Shown here: one piece after another, positions 41,664-50,186 of the stretch
How the letters are laid out: every line of letters starts with the position of its first letter
Position numbering within the stretch: position 1 is the first letter of the stretch
Source of the DNA: an uncultured bacterium
GTDB taxonomy: Bacteria > Cyanobacteriota > Vampirovibrionia > Gastranaerophilales > Gastranaerophilaceae
Reading direction: 5' to 3'
DNA: 64,000 bases
Assembly (NCBI GenBank): GCA_949294395.1
Contig: CASFGU010000025.1
Location: 115,484 to 179,483, forward strand
The notes under the pieces: generated by a model
Told to the model about the DNA's origin: nothing
Database searches by the model: none
What the model saw: only the letters and a program-made list of their open reading frames with translations
Translations under genes and position numbers: made by a program

Positions 41664-43028
41664 TTAATACCTTTCCAGATACCTGTCAATTTCCCACTTG
41701 GAAACGTAGGTTCTGAAAGAATCCCACTCTTTTCGCTTTGCTGACATAAATTCATTAAAAGCGTGTTCTCCAAGCGCCGCGCGGGCAACAAGGGATTTAT
41801 CCATCTGCTCAAGAGCCTCTGCAAGGCTTCCGGGAAGCGCATCAATCCTCTGTTTTTTGCGTTCTTTAGATGTTAATTTGTAAATATTGCTTTCAACAGG
41901 AGCCGGCGGATCAATCTTGTTTCTCACGCCGTCAAGACAGGCCTCTAATATAGCAGCGAATGCCAGATACGGGTTGCATGCAGGATCAGGAGAACGGAGT
42001 TCAACCCTGGTTGCGTTTCCGCGTTTTGCAGGAACCCTCAAAAGAGCGCTTCTGTTTGCCAAAGACCACGCCAGATACACAGGCGCCTCATACCCCGGAA
42101 CAAGACGCTTATAGCTGTTTACAGTCGGGTTAAGAACCGCAGTAATACTTCTAACATGTTTCAGCATCCCGCCTATCGAATATTTTGCAATATCAGAAAG
42201 CTGATACTCTGCATTTTCATCATAAAAAGCATTTTTACCGTCTTTAAAAAGCGAAACATTGCAGTGCATGCCGGAACCGTTAATCCCAAAAATAGGCTTT
42301 GGCATAAATGTTGCATGAAGTCCGTGCTTTGCAGCAACAGCTTTTACGGCAACTTTAAAAGTTGCAACGTTATCAGCAGCAGTCAAAACATCTGCATATC
42401 TGAAATCAACTTCATGCTGCCCGTCTGCAACTTCGTGATGGGAAGCTTCTATATCAAAACCCATCTCCTGCAGAACAAGAACAATATCAGAGCGGACATC
42501 CTCTCCAAGGTCTTCAGGCCCCACATCATAATAACCGGCCTTGTCCTGAGTAGTTGTTGTCACATTGCCGTCTTTATCCTTCGCAAATAAGAAAAATTCC
42601 GCTTCCGGCCCGACATTCATGGAAAATCCCATTTTTTCAGCTTCTTTCATAACTCTTTTTAAGTTACATCTAGGACAACCTTCAAACGGGGTTCCGTCAG
42701 AATTATAAATATCACAGATTAAGCGGGCTGAATTGGCACCGTCCTGACTTCTCCACGGCAAAATCTGAAACGTATTTTTATCAGGATAGAAAAACATATC
42801 CGAGGTTTCAATACTTCTAAACCCCTTGATTGAAGAACCATCAAGCATAATTTCATTATTCAAAACCTTCTCGATATGCTGTGAAGGAACGGTCATATTC
42901 TTTACCTGTCCGTTAATATCAACGAACTGAAGCTTAATAAATTTGATATTATATTCAGTAATCAAAGCCTTAATTTCGTCATCTGTAAATTGTCTGTCAT
43001 CTAAACGGGTGTGAGTAAATTCCTTCAT
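41664..43028 (-). CDS. glnA: Glutamine synthetase, type I
   Basis: GlnA joins ammonia and glutamate to glutamine and is the main ammonium assimilation enzyme. The 454-residue protein shows the beta-grasp part (FIKLQFVDINGQVKNMTVPS) and the catalytic signatures IMLDGSSIKGFRSI, VGPEAEFFLF, FGINGSGMHCNVSLF, NPTVNSYKRLVPGYEAP and NRSALLRVP. The size fits the shorter GSI-alpha group. GAGGTCAGG precedes the ATG. A promoter and a leader hairpin are at 43060-43117. Two tandem small-RNA genes lie further upstream on the same strand. Confidence 0.96.
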   Translation of the reverse strand: MKEFTHTRLDDRQFTDDEIKALITEYNIKFIKLQFVDINGQVKNMTVPSQHIEKVLNNEIMLDGSSIKGFRSIETSDMFFYPDKNTFQILPWRSQDGANSARLICDIYNSDGTPFEGCPRCNLKRVMKEAEKMGFSMNVGPEAEFFLFAKDKDGNVTTTTQDKAGYYDVGPEDLGEDVRSDIVLVLQEMGFDIEASHHEVADGQHEVDFRYADVLTAADNVATFKVAVKAVAAKHGLHATFMPKPIFGINGSGMHCNVSLFKDGKNAFYDENAEYQLSDIAKYSIGGMLKHVRSITAVLNPTVNSYKRLVPGYEAPVYLAWSLANRSALLRVPAKRGNATRVELRSPDPACNPYLAFAAILEACLDGVRNKIDPPAPVESNIYKLTSKERKKQRIDALPGSLAEALEQMDKSLVARAALGEHAFNEFMSAKRKEWDSFRTYVSKWEIDRYLERY

Positions 43029-43059
43029 CCTGACCTCTTTCCTTCTTTTTTAATACTTC

Positions 43060-43117
43060 AGAGTTTTCCTCAAAACTCTACGTATCTTATTAGAATACTT
43101 TTTTCAAAAAAGGTCAA
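43060..43117 (-). promoter_or_regulatory. glnA promoter and leader hairpin
   Basis: On the minus strand TTGACC (43112-43117) and TCTAAT (43089-43094) are 17 bases apart. The short leader contains a perfect 8-bp hairpin, AGAGTTTT/AAAACTCT with loop GAGG (43060-43079). The leader lacks the three-stem core of the cyanobacterial glutamine riboswitch. Confidence 0.5.
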
Positions 43118-43225
43118 GCGAATTGATATTAAGAATGTATAAAGACGCGGGTTTCAGCGATAAAGCATCTAACAATTTATTAATTTAAAATAGAACATTT
43201 TAACAAATTTTCCAAAATTTAGCAA

Positions 43226-43252
43226 TAAAAAACCCTATCTTTCGATAGGGTT
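43226..43252 (-). terminator. Terminator of small RNA copy A
   Basis: Perfect 9-bp stem, loop TTTC (plus-strand reading), and a run of six T on the minus-strand side. Confidence 0.8.
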
Positions 43253-43406
43253 CAGGAATTCTTTTGTAATTCCCCGTGTGTGTAGAAGGTTAGTGTGTAG
43301 TAGGTAGTGTAAATAGTAAGTGTATGTTTTATATCTCGTGTTTTATTTAATTCAGATTACTTACATATTAATAAAGTATTTTTGCTTTATATAATTGCTA
43401 TATAAC
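43228..43406 (-). ncRNA. Tandem small RNA gene, copy A
   Basis: A segment repeated with almost no change at 43488-43666, offset exactly 260 bases. On the minus strand it runs from an A/T-rich promoter-like end (TATATA around 43385-43406) through a 59-base stretch without any G (43276-43334). It ends in a terminator, AACCCTATC/GATAGGGTT plus a U run (43226-43252). The G-free part contains CCUUCU, complementary to purine-rich Shine-Dalgarno sequences. No start codon gives more than a few codons. It lies upstream of glnA on the same strand. Confidence 0.65.
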
Positions 43407-43481
43407 CAAAATTTATTTACAAATCTTAATAAAAACTGCCAAAGAGCGCTTGTCACTCAAATTTACTCTGTAAAGCCTCAG

Positions 43482-43512
43482 CAAAAAAAAACTCTATCAT
43501 TTCTGATAGAGC
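43482..43512 (-). terminator. Terminator of small RNA copy B
   Basis: Stem CTCTATCA (43492-43499)/TGATAGAG (43504-43511), loop TTTC, with a long T run on the minus strand. Confidence 0.8.
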
Positions 43513-43666
43513 CTTGGAATTTTTTGTAATTCCTCGTGTGTGTAGAAGGTTAGTGTGTAGTAGGTAGTGTAAATAGTAAGTGTATGTTTTATATCTCGTG
43601 TTTTATTTAATTCAGATTACTTACATATTAATAAAGTATTTTTACTTTATATAATTGCTATATAAA
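43488..43666 (-). ncRNA. Tandem small RNA gene, copy B
   Basis: Across the roughly 145-base body it differs from copy A at about two positions (43534 and 43644). Its terminator stem has changed more but in a paired way: CTCTATCA/TGATAGAG against CCCTATC/GATAGGG. A C-G pair became T-A and one pair was added. Preserved pairing with changed sequence supports a functional minus-strand transcript. The end near 43666 is beside the stop of the GH38 gene, so its promoter must lie in or just after that gene's 3' end. Confidence 0.65.
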
Positions 43667-43694
43667 CTACACATCGTTACACTTCTTAACATAT

Positions 43695-45653
43695 CTACAG
43701 CACAATGTCCGGAAATACGAGCTTTATATACCTTTCGTAATCATCTTTTTCAAAAAAGCCGACAGAAAAATCCGCGGTATTTTCACCTGTCATCTGTGCA
43801 TCAGGAACCTCAATAGGAGGCCCTGCAGGCGTTGAACGCGCCGGATTTTTCGGATTTGAAATCACGCCGACGCTTCTGAGAAGCGTTATAGAAAGCTTAT
43901 TTCCAAACACTTCATATTCTGTTAAACCTTTTGTGATAATTCCAAATCCTTGAGCCCCGACATACCTCTGCATAGGCGCAAAATTTGTTTTTGTTTCTAT
44001 TCCGCGGGTTTTAGGGAGGTTTTTCCTCATATCATAAAAAGGATTAAACTTACGCTCTATTATTGTATTCATATCCTCCGAATACGTTGTATAAAGCGGC
44101 TCCGGCAATATAAACCGCACCTGCCACAGATGATTTTTCAATGTATTATTCCACTTGATACTGAAATTAATCAGCTCGTTAAAAGTAATTTTTACATCAA
44201 AAAAGCTGGTCGAAACGGTTAAAACACCGTCCTTCTCCGATGATGATATAATTTTTGCAACTTCGCCCCTGTCGTCCTCAAGCGGCCCGAAATTATAAGT
44301 ATCACCCTCATCAATACATCTGAAAAACTCCACACCTATTTTCCTTAACCCGCTTGTAATTTCTAACCCTGTTGCGCCGTCAACGTTTTTGATTACGTCA
44401 AGTTTCAAATCAGCGCTTGTTTTAGTCTTACGGCGAAGAACATAAATATCGGTAAAATCCTCGGTAACAGGAATTCGCTGTGTGTCATACAAAAGACTGC
44501 TTTCAAAACCTCTGAAATGTGAAATAACATCGCAATCCGGTTTTATTTCGGTACTTTCAAATTCATGCGCTTCATCTGATTTGTACTTAAGGCGCAATTC
44601 TTCAATTATGCTGTTTGCAATCTGAATAATTTTTTCGTAGCGGGTAATGTTTTCTCTGTGCACCAAATCTGTAGAACATCCACAAATGCCGTCATGCGCC
44701 TGATTTTTCAGTAAAAGCTTATAAGCATACTCAATAACATTTTTGTAAGCGCCGCCGTGTTTCTTTTGAAGCCGGTCTGCCTGCGCAAGAAGGTAGGTGC
44801 ACTTCACGTTATACTGTTTCAGGTTCATACGGGCAGAATAACTTCCGGGAAGGATAAATGTTTTACTGTTGTCACGCAGCTCATCATTCCATTCAAACTG
44901 TTTAAAATTATCCCTAACCAGTTCAAAGTATTCAAATAACGAACCTAAAAAAATTTCATAATCAGAAAGATGCGCATTAACCTGTTCTATCTGGTCAGCA
45001 ATATCAGGTTCAACCCCGAGATGATCCGCCCCGATTGGAAGCAACAATACATCAGAGGATTTAGCCGCAATTTTATCGAGGTTACCTTTGAGCCAGTCTG
45101 CCTTTTCTTCTATTGGCATCTTAGAAGAAAAAATATCCATAAAATAACCTCTGATAAGGTTTACCGTATCTATTCCGTTAAAAGTAAATTCAGACGGAAT
45201 ATCCCCGCAGCCGCGCCAGACAACACATTTATCAATCCCAAACTTTTTTAAAATGGGCGGAATGTTTTTGCTGTGCCCGAAAGTATCCGCAAGATAGCCG
45301 ATAAAATCATTACAGCCAAAATCCTTTGAGATTTTAATCCCGATTTCAAGATTTTTTTCAAAAGCTGTACGGTCAGTCAAAAACTCATCAACAAGAGTAT
45401 AAAAAGGCCCTATAAAAAGCTTTTTCTCAGCAATAAGCCTGCGCACGAGTTTTTCTTTTTCCGGTCTTATTTCAAGGTAATCCAGAAGCGCCGCAACCTG
45501 CCCGTCAAAATAAAATGACGGAATTTTATGCGCCTCAAGCATTTCAAGTACATTATCAAAAACCCTTAAAAGCCGGAGCCTGAAAACTTCAAATTCTCTG
45601 TACCATTCCCTGTCCCAGTGCGTATGCAGATACGCAATAACTTTCTTTTTCAT
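43695..45653 (-). CDS. Glycoside hydrolase family 38 alpha-mannosidase-like protein
   Basis: The 652-residue protein starts with the GH38 catalytic barrel. AYLHTHWDREWYREFEVFR holds the zinc His and Asp, GYLADTFGHSKNIPPIL carries the nucleophile Asp, and NQAHDGICGCSTDLVHRENI is another family stretch. The C-terminal half is beta-rich. There is no signal peptide, so it acts in the cytoplasm, possibly on mannosylglycerate-type or imported mannosides. ATG 45653 is chosen (TATAAT 6 bases upstream); an in-frame GTG at 45671 is less likely. No transporter is adjacent. Confidence 0.88.
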   Translation of the reverse strand: MKKKVIAYLHTHWDREWYREFEVFRLRLLRVFDNVLEMLEAHKIPSFYFDGQVAALLDYLEIRPEKEKLVRRLIAEKKLFIGPFYTLVDEFLTDRTAFEKNLEIGIKISKDFGCNDFIGYLADTFGHSKNIPPILKKFGIDKCVVWRGCGDIPSEFTFNGIDTVNLIRGYFMDIFSSKMPIEEKADWLKGNLDKIAAKSSDVLLLPIGADHLGVEPDIADQIEQVNAHLSDYEIFLGSLFEYFELVRDNFKQFEWNDELRDNSKTFILPGSYSARMNLKQYNVKCTYLLAQADRLQKKHGGAYKNVIEYAYKLLLKNQAHDGICGCSTDLVHRENITRYEKIIQIANSIIEELRLKYKSDEAHEFESTEIKPDCDVISHFRGFESSLLYDTQRIPVTEDFTDIYVLRRKTKTSADLKLDVIKNVDGATGLEITSGLRKIGVEFFRCIDEGDTYNFGPLEDDRGEVAKIISSSEKDGVLTVSTSFFDVKITFNELINFSIKWNNTLKNHLWQVRFILPEPLYTTYSEDMNTIIERKFNPFYDMRKNLPKTRGIETKTNFAPMQRYVGAQGFGIITKGLTEYEVFGNKLSITLLRSVGVISNPKNPARSTPAGPPIEVPDAQMTGENTADFSVGFFEKDDYERYIKLVFPDIVL

Positions 45654-45659
45654 AAATAA

Positions 45660-45665
45660 ATTATA
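45660..45665 (-). promoter_or_regulatory. -10 box six bases before the GH38 ATG
   Basis: TATAAT on the minus strand, 6 bases (45654-45659) before the start codon, with no Shine-Dalgarno. Confidence 0.5.
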
Positions 45666-45842
45666 CAACACATGTCGTACATAAGTAAATATAAAACTTA
45701 CACCTTAATTTTCCACCATTAAAGCCTGCCGTACAGGGGAATAAAAATTTTCGGCAGATAATTTATCCTCATATTAAATCCGCAGCCGTCATGAAATTTT
45801 GGCGGCAGCAAAGAGAGAAAACGGCTATCAGAGGAGAAAAAT

Positions 45843-46298
45843 ATGAAAAAATTATTTGCAATTATTCTCGGAATTCTTTTGTGCAGCAGCAGCGCGCTTG
45901 CAGCAAGATATGTAACAACTTATTCACCTGCGCGTCCGTCTTATACCCGCGGGATTTATAACGGACGTAATAATCTCCGCAATTACAACCGATTTAACAG
46001 GCGAAACTATAACCGCTATCCACAACGAATTTATGACAGGCCGTACGACAATCCACGCTATATAAACCGTTACGGATACGGATACAATAATTACTCAAAC
46101 AGCGGAAGCGGGCTGTTAAACAAAATTACAACCTTCTTTACCGGAACCCCGACCGGCATGACACCCCAGGTTAACCCTTACTGGAATGATAATTTTTACG
46201 CACCGAACGGCAAGCAAACTGATTTTGCCGGCACAAACGGCTGGTATCACCATAACGACCAGATAGGCAGCGGCGTCGGTATAAAAATTCTTGACTAA
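45843..46298 (+). CDS. Secreted Asn/Arg/Tyr-rich protein of unknown function
   Basis: The 151-residue protein has a clear signal peptide (MKKLFAIILGILLCSSSALA, cleavage before ARYV). The mature part is unusually rich in Asn, Arg and Tyr with repeated NRYNR/NYNRY-like units between residues 40 and 85, then a C-terminal part rich in Gly, Asn and Trp. It is probably disordered and basic, perhaps binding glycans, nucleic acid or the cell wall. GAGGAGAAA precedes the ATG. It lies before the flagellar-type genes but 92 bases away. Confidence 0.72.
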   Translation: MKKLFAIILGILLCSSSALAARYVTTYSPARPSYTRGIYNGRNNLRNYNRFNRRNYNRYPQRIYDRPYDNPRYINRYGYGYNNYSNSGSGLLNKITTFFTGTPTGMTPQVNPYWNDNFYAPNGKQTDFAGTNGWYHHNDQIGSGVGIKILD

Positions 46299-46390
46299 AT
46301 TAAATAAATCATTAAACATATATCATACGTTTAGATGTTTCAAACCTTGCCTGAAAAAGCAATAATAAAGGCAAGAAAGTGTAGTCTAAG

Positions 46391-46882
46391 ATGCCTTTTC
46401 GTTACAGGTTACAAAAAATTCTGGATTTCAGAATCAGAAAAAAAGAAGAACAGCTGCAGGTAGTTCAAAAAGCACAGCAGGCAGTGTATGAAGCAGAAGA
46501 AAATATCCGTAAAAATAACGAAGAAATCCGAGACACACAAATAAATATGCGGCAGGCAAACCCTATGATGTATGAGGCTTACGATAAATACCTTGTACAT
46601 CTCTGGGAAAAAGCAGAACAACTGGAAATAATCAGACAGGAAGCCCAGCGGGTTCTGGATATAGAAAAACAAAAACTTATCAAACTGGAACAGGGTGTTA
46701 AGGTTCTTGAAAAACATAAAGAAAAAAACCGCGAAGCCTATATTGCAGAAGAAAAAGCCGCAGAATTAAAACAATTTTCCGAACTCGGTGTCACAAGGTT
46801 TTTCGCACAGAGCAAAGAAAAGCAAGAAGAGGAAGAAAAAGAAGTGCTTAGGCAGCTCGCACAACTGGAGGAAAATACATAG
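46391..46882 (+). CDS. fliJ: Flagellar export protein FliJ
   Basis: The 163-residue protein is one long coiled coil with the FliJ start MPFRYRLQKILDFRIRKKEE and dense Glu/Lys/Gln heptads to the end. FliJ is the central stalk of the flagellar export ATPase (FliI) and helps deliver chaperone-substrate complexes. Two genes that also look flagellar follow at once, supporting the call. FliI is not in the window. Small coiled-coil proteins are easily confused, so the identification leans on the N terminus and context. Confidence 0.78.
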   Translation: MPFRYRLQKILDFRIRKKEEQLQVVQKAQQAVYEAEENIRKNNEEIRDTQINMRQANPMMYEAYDKYLVHLWEKAEQLEIIRQEAQRVLDIEKQKLIKLEQGVKVLEKHKEKNREAYIAEEKAAELKQFSELGVTRFFAQSKEKQEEEEKEVLRQLAQLEENT

Positions 46883-46883
46883 T

Positions 46884-47825
46884 ATGAATATAGAAACTTC
46901 ATCAAACGCCGCAACAGCAATTTTTCAAAAATCCGAACTTACCGGTTCATCCAGAATGCAGCGGACAAATTCAAGCAGCAAATCATTTGAAGATGAACTC
47001 AAAACTGCATCAGATGAAAAAACTTCCTCTGCAGAAGAAAAGGATACCGGATTAAAAGATGATGACACAGACAAAGTGACCTCTAAAACTGACGACAAAA
47101 AGACTGAAAATAAAGATAATAAAATCGAAAACAACAGAACAGAGGAGGATTCACAGAATGAAAACTCCGGAAACAGCCAGAACAATCAGAACGGACAAAA
47201 CCAGCAGACACTCAAAGGTGAAATAAGCACATCTGATTTAATGAATATCCAAAGCGGTAATTACGCTTCACTTTCTGATGAAGTAAAAGCTTACCTTCAG
47301 GCAAACGGAGGAATGTTCGGCTTTAACGTAATGCAGGCATCAACCAGAGCAGAAATTGCAGGTTTTGCAGCCTCGGTAGACTATACAAATATACAAATGT
47401 CAGACGGCGATGCACTTTTCTTTGCCAATCTTGTCAAAAATACAGATATGTCAAACCAGAGTATTGCCGGAGAATTTCAAAAAGCACTTGATGCAGGAAA
47501 TATTCAGCAGGTACAGTCAACTGCAAAGGCTTCTGCCGCACTGATTGCAGCCCTGCAGGAATCAACAAAAACAAACCAGCCTTTTAGAATTGATTTTGAC
47601 AAAGACGTTTCCGTCATTATAAAGGTAGATAAGGAAGGTAAAATTAATGCAAACTTTATCCCCGGAGATAAAGCTGTTGAAAATTACCTGAGAAATAATA
47701 TTGAATTTCTCAAAAACAGATTTAACGAAGAAAATATTGCCTACGGCGATGTTAATTATTCAAAATCAAGACAGAACAAAGAAGAACAGAAAAAGCAGAA
47801 TAATAAGGAGAACGAACATGAATGA
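46884..47825 (+). CDS. Probable flagellar hook-length-control-like (FliK-like) protein
   Basis: The 313-residue protein starts 1 base after fliJ with GGAGG upstream. The first 130 residues are low complexity (Ser, Lys, Asp, Asn, Gln; NSQNNQNGQNQQ), as in FliK-type proteins. A more ordered part follows, with a C-terminal segment (FRIDFDKDVSVIIKVDKEGK) that resembles the FliK C-terminal domain only loosely. Position between FliJ and a rod/hook protein fits FliK. The stop overlaps the next start by 8 bases. Function is inferred mostly from context. Confidence 0.55.
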   Translation: MNIETSSNAATAIFQKSELTGSSRMQRTNSSSKSFEDELKTASDEKTSSAEEKDTGLKDDDTDKVTSKTDDKKTENKDNKIENNRTEEDSQNENSGNSQNNQNGQNQQTLKGEISTSDLMNIQSGNYASLSDEVKAYLQANGGMFGFNVMQASTRAEIAGFAASVDYTNIQMSDGDALFFANLVKNTDMSNQSIAGEFQKALDAGNIQQVQSTAKASAALIAALQESTKTNQPFRIDFDKDVSVIIKVDKEGKINANFIPGDKAVENYLRNNIEFLKNRFNEENIAYGDVNYSKSRQNKEEQKKQNNKENEHE

Positions 47826-48654
47826 TTCGTTTGTAACGGCACTTAATACACAAAAATCAACAAAGAACTGGATGGATGTTCTTGCCGATAACATGACAAA
47901 CATCTATACCCCCGGTTTCAGAGAAAAACAGGTAAACTTCAAAACTTTTCTCGGCGGAGCTATTGCTGATGATTATGATAAGAAAACCGGTCAGGGTAAA
48001 TCAACCCCCGGAACAGCCAACGAAAACCTGTTTTTAGAAGGTAAAGGGTTCTTCCTTACAAAAACACCTGAAGGTAAAAGTGTTTATACACGTTTAGGCG
48101 AATTTACATTTGATGGAGAAGGCGTTTACAAAGCTAAAAACGGCAATACCGTACAGGGTTATATATTAAATGATAAAGGCGAAATTATGCAGGGTACAAA
48201 AGCAATAAGCGCTGACCTTTATCAGGAAACTGCCCTAAAAGGCGGCGCCCTTGATATTCCGACAACCAATATCAAAATGTGGATAGATCCTAATAACGGC
48301 AAGTATCTGGGGAAATATGATGATTATGAAATAAAAGAGGACGGAACCATTTACGGCAAAGCCGACAATGGCAAACGTACAGTTCCCCTATACAGAATTA
48401 CAACAAGAAACTTTCACAATGCAGCAGCACTGTATGAGATTAATGACGGATACTTCATAGAAACAGAAGAATCCGGAAAACCGCTTCTGGGTGTCGGTGA
48501 AATACGTTCAAGTTTATTAGAAATGTCAAATGCAGACTTTAGAGCAAATATTTCTTACTTCCAGATGGCAAAGTTACAGCTTGAGATTTCAAACAAACTT
48601 ATTTCCTCCAACAAAGAGCTTCTTGAAGAAGCTTTGCGTCTGGTAGGTTCATAA
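47818..48654 (+). CDS. Flagellar hook-basal body protein (FlgE/F/G family)
   Basis: The 278-residue protein has the N-terminal rod/hook motif MDVLADNMTNIYTPGFREKQ with NMxNxxTxGFK-like spacing. The central EGKGFFLTKTPEGKSVYTRL and GEFTFDGEGVYKAKNGNTVQ are followed by the C-terminal helix NISYFQMAKLQLEISNKLIS. It is closest to FlgG/FlgF by size. AAGGAG at 47804-47809 supports ATG 47818. A terminator follows at 48697. The three genes fliJ, fliK-like and this one form a compact unit with overlapping ends. No other flagellar gene is in the window. Confidence 0.85.
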   Translation: MNDSFVTALNTQKSTKNWMDVLADNMTNIYTPGFREKQVNFKTFLGGAIADDYDKKTGQGKSTPGTANENLFLEGKGFFLTKTPEGKSVYTRLGEFTFDGEGVYKAKNGNTVQGYILNDKGEIMQGTKAISADLYQETALKGGALDIPTTNIKMWIDPNNGKYLGKYDDYEIKEDGTIYGKADNGKRTVPLYRITTRNFHNAAALYEINDGYFIETEESGKPLLGVGEIRSSLLEMSNADFRANISYFQMAKLQLEISNKLISSNKELLEEALRLVGS

Positions 48655-48696
48655 TAAATAGCATAATACCTTATAATTTTTTAAACTCCATTTACG

Positions 48697-48721
48697 AAGG
48701 GACTTCTTGAAGTCCCTTTTT
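48697..48721 (+). terminator. Rho-independent terminator after the flagellar genes
   Basis: AGGGACTT (48698-48705) pairs with AAGTCCCT (48710-48717) across CTTG and is followed by a T run. Confidence 0.85.
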
Positions 48722-48788
48722 GTTTGACAGAGCTTGACAGATATTATGTCTTATAATAAATTTAAAATATAAAATTACAGGGGATATT

Positions 48789-49916
48789 ATGAAACTTTTA
48801 GAAAAAATTTTTAGTGCTAAAAACACTTATATTTATAAGGATTTTACCATTTTGGGCAGACGGATACGGTGTATAAACACAAAAAAATTTAAACAATATT
48901 TTAAATCAATTCCCCTGATGGTACATGCAAAAAGCAGATACGGAAAAGCGCTGAAAGTCTTTTATACTCTGATTGCAACAGGAGGGGGGGGGGGCTTTTA
49001 TACCGCAAGCAATTGTGATTTTGACAGCGAACAGTTTTCTGCCGAATACAGAAAATTAACAGCAGGACTCGACAAAGACAGTATAGCTACCGTTGATTCT
49101 GCAATGACAATTTACAAAGCATATATGGATTTTGCAAAATTCAAAAACCCGACTATTCAAGATTGGATTAATACCGGACACTCTTTGAAACTGCCGTCAG
49201 ATACAACAATAAAACATCTCTGTAAAGATTTCTGTGACAGAATAGAAAAAATAAACGACAATTTATACAGGTATAAAGACTATCTGCTTCCGGTAAATCA
49301 CTTTGAATCCAGTGTTTTTTACCACAGACACAGCATTGACAAACTGAAAACTCTTGGCAAAATCCGGAATAAAAATATTATTGACGTAGGCGGATTTGTC
49401 GGGGACAGCGCTATTATATTTTCAAAATACACAGACAAAAATGTTTACACATTTGAAGCTTCACCGGAAAACTTTGAACTAGTCAAAAAAACCCTTGAAC
49501 TAAATAAAACCTCAAATGTAATACCCGTTAATATGGCGCTCGGCGATAAAGCAGAGGATGTCCTTTATGTAACCGGCTGCACCTCAGGCAAAACAACAAC
49601 TGCCGTAAAATACGAAAACTCAGAAACAATAAACGCAACTACGCTTGACAGCTATGTTCAAAATCATAATATTGACGTAGGACTAATAAAAGTAGACATA
49701 GAGGGTTATGAGCAGAAGTTTTTACAAGGTGCAGAAAATACCATAAAAACGCAGAAGCCTGCACTGTTAATCAGTATTTACCACAGCTTTGACGATTACA
49801 TGCACATAAAGCCTCTAATTGAAAGCTGGAATTTAAACTACACCTTCAGAATTATAAAACCTGAAGAAAACCCGCTGCTGGAGACTTTACTTGTAGCGGA
49901 AGTGCTTGAAAAATAA
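48789..49916 (+). CDS. FkbM-family SAM methyltransferase with an in-frame G11 tract
   Basis: A 375-residue protein. The C-terminal half is an FkbM methyltransferase: SAM loop IIDVGGFVGDSAIIFS, acidic VYTFEASPENFEL, TLDSYVQNHNIDVGLIKVDI and EGYEQKFLQGAENTI. FkbM proteins O-methylate sugars of surface glycans. The first 190 residues are a less clear helical domain. Codons 65-69 are all glycine, made by GGA plus an 11-G run (48984-48994). One G more gives a stop about eight codons later; one less gives a stop about 25 codons later. The gene is ON as sequenced. AGGGGAT precedes the start. Confidence 0.87.
   Translation: MKLLEKIFSAKNTYIYKDFTILGRRIRCINTKKFKQYFKSIPLMVHAKSRYGKALKVFYTLIATGGGGGFYTASNCDFDSEQFSAEYRKLTAGLDKDSIATVDSAMTIYKAYMDFAKFKNPTIQDWINTGHSLKLPSDTTIKHLCKDFCDRIEKINDNLYRYKDYLLPVNHFESSVFYHRHSIDKLKTLGKIRNKNIIDVGGFVGDSAIIFSKYTDKNVYTFEASPENFELVKKTLELNKTSNVIPVNMALGDKAEDVLYVTGCTSGKTTTAVKYENSETINATTLDSYVQNHNIDVGLIKVDIEGYEQKFLQGAENTIKTQKPALLISIYHSFDDYMHIKPLIESWNLNYTFRIIKPEENPLLETLLVAEVLEK
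48984..48994 (+). repeat. Homopolymeric G11 tract inside the FkbM gene
   Basis: Eleven Gs after GGA, in frame. Length changes of one base truncate the protein before the methyltransferase domain. Confidence 0.92.
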
Positions 49917-49924
49917 CCACTCCA

Positions 49925-50134
49925 TCACTTTTTGTCACGAAGCTCCAGAGAACATCCTATAATATCTGCTATGATTTTCATTTCACGATATGTGATAGTT
50001 TCGTTGCGCAGTTTGTTTGAAAGGTTAGCAAGAGTATACGTTTTACCAAGACGTATACCGAGCTCTTCTGCAACAAATTTAAGCGTCAACCCCTTCTGAT
50101 ACAAAACTTCTTTCAACTCTGTAACTATTCTCAT
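49925..50134 (-). CDS. Small HTH DNA-binding protein
   Basis: The 69-residue protein has an XRE-like helix-turn-helix (LTLKFVAEELG, then YTLANLSNKLRNETITYREM and KIIADIIGCSLEL). The pattern is that of short phage-like HTH regulators. Its stop lies 8 bases from the end of the convergent FkbM gene, and it is divergent from the pseudopilin gene at 50251. This repeats the layout at 2736-3755. Three AATTAAAT-type repeats lie in the 116-base gap (near 50172, 50193 and 50227) and could be operators. Confidence 0.75.
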   Translation of the reverse strand: MRIVTELKEVLYQKGLTLKFVAEELGIRLGKTYTLANLSNKLRNETITYREMKIIADIIGCSLELRDKK

Positions 50135-50186
50135 ATAAATATCATTGCATATTAAATCCTTTAGTTTACAAAATTAAATAAATTAG

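Noticed and set aside
43029..43117. Glutamine riboswitch (glnA RNA) before glnA
   Set aside because: The leader is only about 50 bases with a single hairpin, and the three-stem conserved core is not visible.
43029..43694. The 260-base tandem repeat as an insertion sequence or CRISPR
   Set aside because: No transposase, no terminal inverted repeats and only two long units; each unit ends in its own terminator, which fits duplicated RNA genes.
5563..48994. The G tracts as assembly artefacts
   Set aside because: Two lie exactly in frame and one gives a precise TAATG overlap at the sequenced length, which random errors would not favour. Exact lengths still need read-level checking.
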